Translations under genes and position numbers: made by a program
Shown here: positions 7,245 to 14,278 of the stretch, piece after piece
Layout of the letters: each line of letters starts with the position of its first letter
How positions within the stretch are numbered: the first letter of the stretch is position 1
Notes under the pieces: generated by a model
What the model was told of the DNA's origin: nothing
Seen by the model: only the letters and a program-made list of their open reading frames with translations
Databases searched by the model: none
Assembly (NCBI GenBank): GCA_050732935.1
Contig: JBOHRW010000220.1
Location: forward strand, 1 to 22,821
Reading direction: 5' to 3'
Length of the DNA stretch: 22,821 nucleotides
Source: DASRVA01 sp050732935
GTDB lineage: Bacteria > Gemmatimonadota > Gemmatimonadetes > JACCXV01 > JAHWKZ01

Positions 7245-8120
7245 ATGAAAGCGTATTCGCTCTTTCTGCTGCGCGTTTCACTAGCTCTCCTCTTTCTCGT
7301 TTGGGGCATTGAGATGTTCGCAAATGTGGAGCACGGAATGCGTGTCTCAGAGCGTTTCTCTCTCGGATTTCTCACCGCCGCATTTCGTACCTTTGGCACC
7401 CTTCTAATCATCCTCGGTGTGCTGATCATTCTTGGCATCGTTCGCCGTTTCGTATATCCCGTCTCATTGGTTCTCGCTGGCACAGTGCTGATCAGTGTTT
7501 GGCGCTCCATCGTGGACCCTTGGGGCTGGTATCTTGAGGGAACCAACGTCCTCTACTTTCCGTCCCTGATCATCTTTGCCGGGGCGTTGGTTCTTGTTGC
7601 CTACCGTGCCGAGGACCAGCTATCTCTTGATAGTCGGGGAGCGGGGCCCGAAGGGTTCGGGGAGTGGCAAGATGCCTCCTCGCCACACGGTATCCCGATC
7701 AAAGCGGCTTCGCTCTTGCTGCTGCGCATCTCGCTGGGCCTTCTCATGCTCATTTGGGGAGCGGACAAGCTCGCAAACGTGGAGCACGGGTTGAGTGTCT
7801 CGGAGGGTTACTACTTCGGACTTTTTACTTCCCAATTGCTTCTTCGGATCTTTGGAATCTTTCAAATCATTCTCGGCCTGCTGATTGTTCTTGGCGCCGT
7901 TCGTCGGTTTGCGTATCCGATCTTATTGGTCATAACGTGTGCAACTCTGATCGGCGTCTGGCGCTCCATCGTGGACCCCTGGGGCTGGTATCTACAAGGA
8001 AACTATATTCATTATTTTCCGTCGCTGATCGTCTTCACTGCGGCCCTGGTTCTGTTTACCCACCGCTCCGAGGACCATCTGTCGCTCGATGCGGGGCGTT
8101 GTTACGGGAGCGGGAAATAG
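7245..8120 (+). CDS. Tandem-duplicated DoxX-like membrane protein
   Basis: A protein of 291 aa from ATG 7245 with a strong GGAGGA site at 7234-7239. It consists of two copies of one DoxX-like four-helix membrane domain, residues about 1-138 and 155-291, joined by a short polar linker (SRGAGPEGFGEWQ). Both halves carry LLLR(V/I)SL, then WG, then ANVEHG with V/LSE, then RRF.YP, VWRSIVDPWGWYL, YFPSLI and (R/S)ED.LSLD in the same order. The 13-residue WRSIVDPWGWYL block sits at residues 86 and 239. Eight membrane helices are expected. DoxX-family proteins are inner-membrane proteins of varied, mostly unknown redox or catabolic roles; I would not assign a reaction. The gene is less GC-rich than mtnA and the glycan genes, so it may be a separate acquisition. 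Confidence 0.8.
   Translation: MKAYSLFLLRVSLALLFLVWGIEMFANVEHGMRVSERFSLGFLTAAFRTFGTLLIILGVLIILGIVRRFVYPVSLVLAGTVLISVWRSIVDPWGWYLEGTNVLYFPSLIIFAGALVLVAYRAEDQLSLDSRGAGPEGFGEWQDASSPHGIPIKAASLLLLRISLGLLMLIWGADKLANVEHGLSVSEGYYFGLFTSQLLLRIFGIFQIILGLLIVLGAVRRFAYPILLVITCATLIGVWRSIVDPWGWYLQGNYIHYFPSLIVFTAALVLFTHRSEDHLSLDAGRCYGSGK
7500..7534 (+). repeat. DNA-level internal repeat of the DoxX gene, copy 1
   Basis: These 35 bases match 7959-7993 at 34 of 35 positions, in the same reading frame and 459 nt (153 codons) apart. The near-identity, including silent positions, shows that the protein arose by internal duplication and has been conserved or homogenised at this segment. Confidence 0.85.
7959..7993 (+). 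repeat. DNA-level internal repeat of the DoxX gene, copy 2
   Basis: Second copy of the 35-nt segment at 7500-7534, with one silent C/T difference. It encodes the conserved WRSIVDPWGWYL block of the second DoxX-like half. Confidence 0.85.
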
Positions 8121-8157
8121 GTCTGCCAGGGCTCGAGTCGAGTGGCCCCCGATCCGG

Positions 8158-8204
8158 GGAGATGGTGGAGGCCATCCGGAGCTTTCGGGTCCGCCATGCC
8201 CCGG
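8158..8204 (+). repeat. Duplicated fragment of mtnA upstream of the deacetylase
   Basis: Bases 8158-8182 are identical to 6071-6095 inside mtnA (25 of 25), and the match continues to about 41 of 47 through 8204/6117. The mtnA segment encodes EMVEAIRSLRIRGAP and the copy encodes EMVEAIRSFRVRHAP, so the frame is the same and is open into the deacetylase frame. Chance cannot explain it; it is a leftover of duplication or recombination with mtnA about 2.1 kb away. Confidence 0.8.
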
Positions 8205-8221
8205 AAGAGATCTCTCTTCAA

Positions 8222-9187
8222 ATGACAGCGTCTTGTGCAATGTCGCGGCCACTTGACATCGTCAGACCCTTTCTCCCGGACGGAAAGAAGGCGGCCGTCT
8301 GCTTCACCATCGACGACGTCCATCCTGCGCGATCATCCCAACACTACGACGCTGGCGGTGACCTCGCGGAAGGCGCCCTGGGGCTGATCGAGCGGCTGCT
8401 GAGGCGGCATGTTCAGCTCAAGGTCACGCTGTTCACGACGGCCGACTGGCGCGAAATCTCGCCTTCACCATCGCGCAGGCTTGTCCGACGCATCCCGTAC
8501 GTGCGGGATCGCGTCTACCTGTCCCCGATCCTGCCTGTCGGTTCCCGCGCGATCGACCGACACCCGGAGTTCGTCCAGTACGTGAACGAGCTACCCCGGA
8601 CCGAGGTGGCGTTACACGGTCTTCACCATGTTCATCACGGGGAGCGGATCCACGTCGAGTTCCAGAACCAGGACACGGTGGAATGCGAGCGCATGCTGCG
8701 CGAGGCCTTGACCACCTTCGACCGCGCGGGTCTCTCGTACTTGAAGGGATTCTCCCCTCCGGGGTGGGACGCGCCAGAAGGTCTTGTGAGGGCCTTGCAA
8801 CGGCTCGGCTTTCTCTACCTGGCTTCGGCACGCGACATCCGTACGCCGGTGAGCGACTCGGCGCGGGCGGACATGAGCGGACTGGGGGGGATGTCCCTCA
8901 TCTACCCGACGCACTTGGGCGAGGGACTTTTCCACTTCACGACCAACTTCCAGGCTACGTCGGATCTGGAACGGGCTTGCCGCATCCTCGACAACGGTGG
9001 ACTGCTCGCCATCAAGGCGCACATCATCAAGAACGCCCTGGGCCACGTGGCGCTCGACGGGGTCGATGCGCTGTACTGCAATTACTTGGATCTGCTCTTC
9101 TCCGAGCTCGATCGCCGATATGGATGTGAGCTTTGGTGGACTACGATGGGTGGGATCGCCCGCCAACTGAGGGACGAGGTGTCGTGA
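8222..9187 (+). CDS. Polysaccharide deacetylase (NodB/CE4-type) family protein
   Basis: A protein of 321 aa if started at ATG 8222; ATG 8240 is equally possible. An ATG at 8162, inside the mtnA-derived fragment and in frame, would add 20 residues. NodB-type motifs are visible: FTIDDVH at residues 28-34 with the Asp pair, HGLHH at 132-136 with the two metal-binding histidines, and FSPPGWDAPEGL as the third motif. A TxDD followed by HxxxH arrangement predicts a metal-dependent hydrolase removing acetyl groups from N-acetylated sugars. No signal peptide is apparent, so it may act in the cytoplasm on a lipid- or nucleotide-linked precursor, as in some glycan loci. The stop overlaps the GTG start of the glycosyltransferase by 4 nt, implying a shared job. 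Confidence 0.85.
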   Translation: MTASCAMSRPLDIVRPFLPDGKKAAVCFTIDDVHPARSSQHYDAGGDLAEGALGLIERLLRRHVQLKVTLFTTADWREISPSPSRRLVRRIPYVRDRVYLSPILPVGSRAIDRHPEFVQYVNELPRTEVALHGLHHVHHGERIHVEFQNQDTVECERMLREALTTFDRAGLSYLKGFSPPGWDAPEGLVRALQRLGFLYLASARDIRTPVSDSARADMSGLGGMSLIYPTHLGEGLFHFTTNFQATSDLERACRILDNGGLLAIKAHIIKNALGHVALDGVDALYCNYLDLLFSELDRRYGCELWWTTMGGIARQLRDEVS

Positions 9188-10398
9188 GGTCCGCGCGTCC
9201 GGTCGCCGACCGCCGTCCACGGCTCGTGTACGTTGTGACGAACGCGGTTACGGCCCGGGTCCTGCTCGATGGGCAGCTCGCGTTCATGCGCGAAGCCGGG
9301 TTCGACGTGACGGTCGTGAGCAGTCCGGGGTCCGATCTCGATCTCGTCGGGCGACGTGAGGGCGTCCGCGTAGTCGCCGTTCCAATGGAACGCGAGCCGG
9401 CTCTGGCGCGGGATGTGCGCTCGCTCGTGGCCATGACGGTTGCGCTTCGTCGGCTCCGGCCGGACATCGTGAACGCCAGTACTGCCAAGGGCGGGCTGCT
9501 GGGGATGGCCGCGGCGCGTCTGCTCCGCGTGCCCGTCCGCGTCTACTTGCTGCGAGGGCTTCGTCTCGAGACCACCGAGGGAATCACGCGCAGGATTCTC
9601 GCTGCCACAGAGCGCATGGCGACGCGTTGCGCTCATGAAGTGGTGTGTGTGAGCCCCAGCCTGCGGCGCCGGTATGCCGAGCAGGGCTTCGCGCCGGAGG
9701 AGAGAACCAAAGTCCTGGCCGCAGGGTCTTCCAATGGCGTCTGCGTCGAGCGGTTCGAGGTCGGGCCCGACGAGGTCCGCCAGGGGAAGGTGTTGCGCGA
9801 GCGCCTGGGGATTCCGTCCGACGCGCCGGTCGTGGGATTCGTGGGCCGCCTGGTGAGAGACAAGGGCATCGACGATCTGCTCGACGCCTTCGACGAGCTG
9901 AGGGGCGTGCACCCGAGAGCTCGACTGCTTCTCGTCGGTGCAGGCTTTGCAGGCAATCACGCGGACTCTCGGCTGCTGGCGCGCCTCCGCGATCGGCAGG
10001 ACATCGTGGTCGAGGGGTATGCAAACGCCCTTGCTCCCTACTACGCCATGATGAGCATGCTCGCGTTCCCCTCTCATCGGGAGGGCTTTCCTAACGTTCC
10101 TTTGGAGGCGGCGGTGGCCGGTCTGCCCGTCGTGGGATCACGGGCCACGGGGGTCATCGATGCCGTTCAGGACGGCGTCACTGGCACCCTCGTCGACGTT
10201 GCCGACTCCAGGGGGTTGGCACGGGCGCTCGAGAGGTATCTGGAGGATCCGGCCCTCGCTGCCAGGCACGGCTTCGCGGGATCGAGCCGGGCCCGAGCCG
10301 AGTTCTCACGGGAACGGGTGTGGCAGGCATGGCGAGACGAGTACGTGCGGTTGCTCGCCGCGCGCGGGCTGCCCACCCCGCGTCCAGAGGCACCGTGA
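9184..10398 (+). CDS. GT4-family glycosyltransferase
   Basis: A protein of 404 aa from GTG 9184, overlapping the deacetylase stop (GTGA). GT-B fold hallmarks: the N-terminal Rossmann part starts RPRLVYVVTNAVTARVLLDGQ, and AKGGLLGMAAARLLRVP and YLLRGLRLE follow. The C-terminal part has GFVGRLVRDKGIDDLLDAF, LLLVGAGF, and the retaining E-x7-E motif at residues 300-308 within EGFPNVPLEAAVAGLPVVGS. Proteins of this kind add GalNAc, Bac- or similar sugars to undecaprenyl-PP-linked intermediates (PglA/EpsD-like). The exact donor cannot be read. The gene converges with the phosphoglycosyl transferase on the other strand with only 14 nt between the stops and no recognisable terminator. Confidence 0.9.
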   Translation: MRSARPVADRRPRLVYVVTNAVTARVLLDGQLAFMREAGFDVTVVSSPGSDLDLVGRREGVRVVAVPMEREPALARDVRSLVAMTVALRRLRPDIVNASTAKGGLLGMAAARLLRVPVRVYLLRGLRLETTEGITRRILAATERMATRCAHEVVCVSPSLRRRYAEQGFAPEERTKVLAAGSSNGVCVERFEVGPDEVRQGKVLRERLGIPSDAPVVGFVGRLVRDKGIDDLLDAFDELRGVHPRARLLLVGAGFAGNHADSRLLARLRDRQDIVVEGYANALAPYYAMMSMLAFPSHREGFPNVPLEAAVAGLPVVGSRATGVIDAVQDGVTGTLVDVADSRGLARALERYLEDPALAARHGFAGSSRARAEFSRERVWQAWRDEYVRLLAARGLPTPRPEAP

Positions 10399-10412
10399 CC
10401 ACGACTCGGGGG

Positions 10413-11072
10413 TCAATCCCTTCCAATCCCCTCGTACTCGGACATCGTATCCGCCTCGCGTGGATTGATATCGCGCCTCGAGAGCACGGTGACGAGAGTT
10501 CGAGCGAGGATTTCCAAGTCGAGAGCGAGGCTTACGTTCTCGACATAGTAGAGGTCGAGTTCGAAACGCTCTTCCCATGTCGTCGTATTGCGGCCGTTCA
10601 CCGCGGCCCATCCGGTGATGCCCGGCCGCACGTCGTGGCGATAATGCTGGCGCGGCGTATACCGGCTCATGTACTTGTGGAGAAGCGGGCGAGGCCCGAC
10701 GACGCTCATGTCGCCCCGTAGGACATTCCAGAGCTCGGGGAGCTCGTCGAGGCTGGTCGCCCGGAGGAAGCGACCGAGGCTCGTGAGCCGTTCGCCATCC
10801 GCCAGGAGGGACCCGTCCTCTGACCTTGCTTCGGTCATCGATCGGAACTTGAGAATTTCGAACGGCACGCCGTCCCGGCCTGTCCTGCGCTGCCGGAAAA
10901 GCACCGGCGATCCGAGACACACGCGCACGACTGCAGTAATGCCGGCGATGATCGGAGCCAGTGCCACGATGGCCGCACCGACGACCGCCACGTCGATGAG
11001 GCGCTTTCCATGACGCGCGTAGAAGCTCCGCGGTCTCTCGAACGAATCGGGCAGCGATGCGTCGTCACGCAT
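10413..11072 (-). CDS. Bacterial sugar transferase (polyprenyl phosphoglycosyl transferase)
   Basis: A protein of 219 aa from the ATG at 11072; a TTG at 11111 would add 13 residues. It has the single-domain PF02397 build: KRLIDV at about 23-28, a re-entrant hydrophobic helix at about 27-50, FRQRRTGRDGVPFEILKFRSM, and the catalytic Asp-Glu dyad in SLDELPELWNVLRGDMSVVGPRP. GITGWAAVNGRN and the C-terminal helix ELDLYYVENVSLALDLEIL complete it. It moves a phospho-sugar from a UDP-sugar to undecaprenyl phosphate at the inner face of the membrane, so it would start the glycan of this locus (EpsL/PglC/WcaJ C-terminal type). It is the only minus-strand gene in the window. Its start faces the ATP-grasp gene across 74 nt, so promoters must lie there or inside the genes. 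Confidence 0.93.
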   Translation of the reverse strand: MRDDASLPDSFERPRSFYARHGKRLIDVAVVGAAIVALAPIIAGITAVVRVCLGSPVLFRQRRTGRDGVPFEILKFRSMTEARSEDGSLLADGERLTSLGRFLRATSLDELPELWNVLRGDMSVVGPRPLLHKYMSRYTPRQHYRHDVRPGITGWAAVNGRNTTTWEERFELDLYYVENVSLALDLEILARTLVTVLSRRDINPREADTMSEYEGIGRD

Positions 11073-11146
11073 GTGGCGAGAGATGGTATCCCTGGCCGAT
11101 CGGGGCGGCAAGGCGCACGTCGCCCGTTGGACCCTTCAGGTCGGGT

Positions 11147-12142
11147 ATGACGGACGACACGAAGCAGGTTCGCGTGCTCTTGACCGGGGGGGGAGGAGCG
11201 GGGACGATCGAGATAATCAAGCGCCTTCGGGAGACCGGCCGGTACTACGTGATCGCGGCGGACGCCGCGCGCCATTCGGGAGGTTTCGCTTATGCCGACA
11301 AGGGATACGTGGTTCCATTGGGGGCCAGCGCGGAGTTCGAGAGTGCCATGCGGGAGCTCATCGAACGCGAGCGCCCCCGGTTCGTCGTACCTCTCGTCGA
11401 CGAGGAAATTCCGATCGTTCACGACCTCGTGGATCGCGAGTTCTCCGACATCGTTCGCATCGTGGCGCCTCGTCCCGAGTTTTGTCATCTCGCCCTGGAC
11501 AAATGGTCCACCTACCGGAGTCTCGCGGCCGCCGAGCTGCCCACGGCGCACACCTGGCTGGCGAGCGACGCAGAGCATTGCCGCTACCCTGCCGTCATCA
11601 AGTTGCGGCACGGACGTGGCAGCCGAGGCTTGGCTTACCTGACGAACGAGCAGGAGCTGGCCGAGTATTTGGAGCGTGCCTCGGAGAAAGCGGAGCGATA
11701 CGTCGTGCAGGAACGGCTCACGGGTGTGGAGTACACGACGAGCGTCGTCGTCGGGCTGGGAGGGCCGCTCTTCACCGTGGTTCCGAAAGAGGTGACCGAC
11801 AAGCGTGGCATCACGCACGTCGGGGTGACCCGAGAGGTGGTGGAGATCGACCGCCTGGGGCGCGAAATCCAGGCGCGCCTGAGGGCCGACGGTCCTTTCA
11901 ACGTCCAGCTCATCATGGGCGAGGACCGAGTTCCGCGGGTGATCGAGATAAACCCCCGGTACTCCACCACCGTCGCCCTCACACTGGGAGCAGGCTTGGA
12001 TGAGGTCGACGCCGTGCTGCGGCATGCCGACGGCCTCGATCCAGGACCTCTGACCTACCGTCCAGGCGTCATGATGATCAGGCACTACGATCAGGTGTTC
12101 GTGGACGAAGTCGAATGGAATCGCATCGGGGAGCTACCATGA
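11147..12142 (+). CDS. ATP-grasp ligase, CarB-like
   Basis: A protein of 331 aa from ATG 11147. The N-terminal Rossmann-like part has LLTGGGGAGTIEIIKRLRE, followed by AADAARHSGGFAYADKGYVVP. The ATP-grasp domain follows: PAVIKLRHGRGSRGL binds nucleotide, VVQERLTGVEYTTSVVVG is the second lid, and EINPR at residues 267-271 carries the Mg-binding glutamate and asparagine. This architecture resembles the ATP-grasp proteins annotated as carbamoyl-phosphate-synthase-large-subunit-like in glycan clusters. Known relatives join a carboxylate to an amine through an acyl-phosphate, so the likely role is attaching an amino acid or carboxylic acid to a sugar or amino-sugar. The substrate is inferred only. 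The next gene starts 41 nt later. Confidence 0.85.
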   Translation: MTDDTKQVRVLLTGGGGAGTIEIIKRLRETGRYYVIAADAARHSGGFAYADKGYVVPLGASAEFESAMRELIERERPRFVVPLVDEEIPIVHDLVDREFSDIVRIVAPRPEFCHLALDKWSTYRSLAAAELPTAHTWLASDAEHCRYPAVIKLRHGRGSRGLAYLTNEQELAEYLERASEKAERYVVQERLTGVEYTTSVVVGLGGPLFTVVPKEVTDKRGITHVGVTREVVEIDRLGREIQARLRADGPFNVQLIMGEDRVPRVIEINPRYSTTVALTLGAGLDEVDAVLRHADGLDPGPLTYRPGVMMIRHYDQVFVDEVEWNRIGELP

Positions 12143-12183
12143 GCGAGCGGGGCACCTTCCCGCCGTCGGGTCGGGAGTGATCC

Positions 12184-13080
12184 GTGGCCCGGGTGCTCGT
12201 GACCGGTGCAAGCGGCTATCTCGGATGCGCGCTCATTCCACGGCTCGTCCGTGAGCACGAGGTCTCCGCGATCGGACGGCGTGAGCCGGCGGCGTCCTTC
12301 GGTGCGGAGGTGGAGTACCTGACGGCGGACCTGACCAGACACGACGAGGCCCGAGCGCGGCTGGGTCCCTGGCGTTGGGACGCGGTCGTGAATATGGCGG
12401 GGCCTGTGGTCCGGAGCGCGCTCGACTGGAATGGCCAGCGAGCGGTCCTCTTCGCGCACGTCCGGATCGCGCTCTCGCTGCGCAGCCTGGTACCGGAGGA
12501 ATGGTCGGGGCGCTTCCTCCACATCTCGTCGATGATGGTGTACGGGCTGCCTGCCGCCGTCCCGTTGCGTGAGGATCACCCGCGTCGACCGGTCAACGCG
12601 TACGGCGTGGGGAAGGTGCTCGCGGAGGATGTTCTCGCCACGAGTCATCTCGAGGACGTCTGGTTCTTGAGGTTGCCGGGGCTTTTCTCGGCCGAGCGCC
12701 GGGCCGGAGCGCTGTACCATTTTATGCGTGCAGCGAGAACGGGCGAGCCGATCCATATCACCAGCTCGGAGCCCACGGCGTGGGATGTCCTCCACGTCGC
12801 CGATGCGGCTGAGGCCATCGTTCGCAGCCTCCGCGCCAGCGAGTCGAACCCGGGGCCTGTCAACGTGAGTTATGGTGAGCCGGTCGAACTCGTTGCCATC
12901 GCACAGCGGTTCCGGGAGCTCGCCGGCGGCGCCGTGGAAGTGATCGATACGACCGGCGTCTCCCACCCTGTTTTTCAGATGGACGTTTCGCGGGCCCGGC
13001 GGCTGCTCGACGGCTGGCCGCCCGCAACGTTGCAGGAGCGGCTGGCGGAGCTGTGGGAGGGCGCCACACCGAGCCCATGA
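12184..13080 (+). CDS. NAD-dependent epimerase/dehydratase (extended SDR)
   Basis: A protein of 298 aa from GTG 12184. The nucleotide-binding glycine motif TGASGYLG is at residues 7-14. Active-site elements are ISSMMVYG (Ser-containing strand) and YGVGK with Tyr140 and Lys144. FLRLPGLFS and WDVLHVADAAEAIV match the sugar-nucleotide epimerase group. It probably modifies a nucleotide-activated sugar (epimerisation, dehydration or reduction) for the glycan built by the neighbouring transferases. It follows the ATP-grasp gene and its stop overlaps the ATG of the phosphatase by 4 nt (ATGA). Confidence 0.88.
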   Translation: MARVLVTGASGYLGCALIPRLVREHEVSAIGRREPAASFGAEVEYLTADLTRHDEARARLGPWRWDAVVNMAGPVVRSALDWNGQRAVLFAHVRIALSLRSLVPEEWSGRFLHISSMMVYGLPAAVPLREDHPRRPVNAYGVGKVLAEDVLATSHLEDVWFLRLPGLFSAERRAGALYHFMRAARTGEPIHITSSEPTAWDVLHVADAAEAIVRSLRASESNPGPVNVSYGEPVELVAIAQRFRELAGGAVEVIDTTGVSHPVFQMDVSRARRLLDGWPPATLQERLAELWEGATPSP

Positions 13081-13910
13081 CACTTCGACTCCCGGAGGGG
13101 CTGCGGGACAGCCGCTTGACGGGCCGACTCGAGGCCGCCGTGCACGCGGTGTCGTCCGCCGGCGTCGCGCTTCTGCGCTTGAGAGGATCCCGGTTGCAAA
13201 CCCGAGAGTGCGGAACACAGCTCAAGACCGCCGTGGACCTCGCCGCGGAAGGATGGGTCGCGGGCTACCTCGAGGGCAGTTATCCGAGCGACCATTTCCT
13301 CTGCGAGGAACGCTTCGGCCACGATCCCTCGGGCTGGCGCGGGAGCCGCTCGTTCTGGACCGTGGACGCCCTGGATGGGACACGGAGCTACGTAGAGGGG
13401 TTCGACGGGTTCTGCGTCCAGGTTGCGTTCGTCAGCGAGGGGACGCCGCAGCTCGCCGCGATCATGGAGCCCGTTCGCGACAAGTGCTTCGTTGCCATCG
13501 CGGGAAGGGGAGCATACAGGCTGTCGTTGCCGGGCGGAGAGCGCCTCAGCCGCCTCTCGGAAGAGGAGCTCGGGCGGCCCAGGTTCGTCGACAGCACTCC
13601 CCCGGACGGCGCGGCCGGTGAGATCATGCGGCGGCTCCGCGGACGGTTCATCGAGCATGGTAGCGTCGGCCTGAAGCTGTGTCGCATAGCCGAGGGCAGT
13701 GGGGAAGTCGTCCTCAAGCGCTTCGCCCACAAGGTGTGGGACGTGGCGCCGGGCGATTGTTTGTTGCGCGAGGTCGGAGGGTTCGTCGCGGATTGGCGGG
13801 GGAGGCCGGTTCCGTATGATGGTTCCACCGTCCATCTCGCGGAACTCCTCGCCTCGCGAGTGTCCTGGCGTGACGCGCTGGTGGCTCGGATCGCCGAGGT
13901 GGCGGCATGA
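13077..13910 (+). CDS. Inositol-monophosphatase/CysQ-family phosphatase
   Basis: A protein of 277 aa from ATG 13077, coupled to the epimerase by ATGA. The lithium-sensitive phosphatase signature is complete: KTAVD at 50-54, the metal-binding pair EE at 77-78, DALDGT at 97-102, and WDVAPGDCLLREVGG near residue 220. Family members hydrolyse inositol phosphates, histidinol phosphate, fructose-1,6-bisphosphate or 3'-phosphoadenosine-5'-phosphate (CysQ). The variant reads DALDGT instead of the common DPLDGT and gives no clear substrate clue. In its operon a sugar-phosphate role is most likely. PAP removal for the sulfotransferases 9 kb upstream is possible but unsupported by linkage. Confidence 0.85.
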   Translation: MTLRLPEGLRDSRLTGRLEAAVHAVSSAGVALLRLRGSRLQTRECGTQLKTAVDLAAEGWVAGYLEGSYPSDHFLCEERFGHDPSGWRGSRSFWTVDALDGTRSYVEGFDGFCVQVAFVSEGTPQLAAIMEPVRDKCFVAIAGRGAYRLSLPGGERLSRLSEEELGRPRFVDSTPPDGAAGEIMRRLRGRFIEHGSVGLKLCRIAEGSGEVVLKRFAHKVWDVAPGDCLLREVGGFVADWRGRPVPYDGSTVHLAELLASRVSWRDALVARIAEVAA

Positions 13911-14088
13911 CGAGACCCGTGTCGGCGTCGATGGCACGTCCGTGCGAGGCGAGACCACCCGGCCCACGGTTTACGATCGTCCTCGATGAAGAGTTTGAAC
14001 CTGTGGGTGGAAACCTGGTGTTGTACTAGTCAAGAGTGTCGGGGAGGTTGTCCACCGCGGCTAGATGAGGCACGCCTGCATCGTTTGA

Positions 14089-14109
14089 CCGCAGCCACGG
14101 TGGTTGCGG
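14089..14109 (+). other. Hairpin in the rplM leader
   Basis: CCGCAGCCA pairs with TGGTTGCGG over a CGG loop, giving nine base pairs with one G-T wobble. It sits upstream of the larger terminator-like hairpin, an order often seen when alternative folds control a ribosomal operon. Function not shown. Confidence 0.4.
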
Positions 14110-14163
14110 CCAGATGGGTTGTCACCCGGCGGTAAACCGCATAGCTTGAGTTTCTCGTCCGAG

Positions 14164-14201
14164 GCCCGAACGGACCCGGTTCTTTGCCGGGTCGAACGGG
14201 C
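14164..14201 (+). terminator. Strong hairpin before rplM: terminator/attenuator or r-protein leader element
   Basis: Outer stem GCCCG/CGGGC and inner stem GACCCGG/CCGGGTC are separated by a small internal loop (AACG opposite GAA), with a 7-nt apical loop TTCTTTG. It is followed by ATTTCTATTTTC, a T-rich tail in otherwise GC-rich DNA. This suits an intrinsic terminator ending transcription from the glycan operon, or an attenuator of the rplM operon. It ends 77 nt before the rplM start. Confidence 0.5.
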
Positions 14202-14278
14202 ATTTCTATTTTCATGAGCTTGACTGGATGCCTACGTATGGCCGGCGGAACCGGTCATGGCGATACCGGAGAGCTACA

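Larger units (their letters stand above)
13911..14278 (+). other. Structured 5' leader region of the rplM operon
   Basis: Without a convincing gene, this 368-nt stretch is rich in inverted repeats: 14089-14109 (9-bp stem with one G-T pair, loop CGG), a small GCGG/CCGC hairpin at 14129-14140, and the strong hairpin at 14164-14201. A 49-codon frame at 13986-14135 was considered and rejected. Ribosomal protein L13 leaders that bind their own product are known in other phyla, and an equivalent here is possible. TTGACC at 14085 looks like a -35 box but no matching -10 follows. Confidence 0.45.

Noticed and set aside
7664..8161. Upstream extension of the deacetylase frame through the DoxX gene
   Set aside because: The frame is open by chance in another phase of the DoxX gene; the extra residues have no family character and the deacetylase fold starts after 8240.
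9082..10077. Long minus-strand frame opposite the GT4 glycosyltransferase
   Set aside because: Shadow frame: His/Arg/Gln-rich low-quality protein without motifs, while the plus strand encodes a full GT-B enzyme.
13077..13910. Firm assignment of the IMPase-family gene as cysQ (PAP phosphatase) serving the sulfotransferases
   Set aside because: Family motifs do not separate PAP from sugar or inositol phosphates, and the gene is coupled to a glycan epimerase, not to sulfation genes.
13986..14135. A 49-codon frame (MKSLNLWVETWCC...) with four cysteines in the rplM leader
   Set aside because: No ribosome-binding site, no recognised family, and it overlaps inverted repeats that better explain the region as structured leader RNA.
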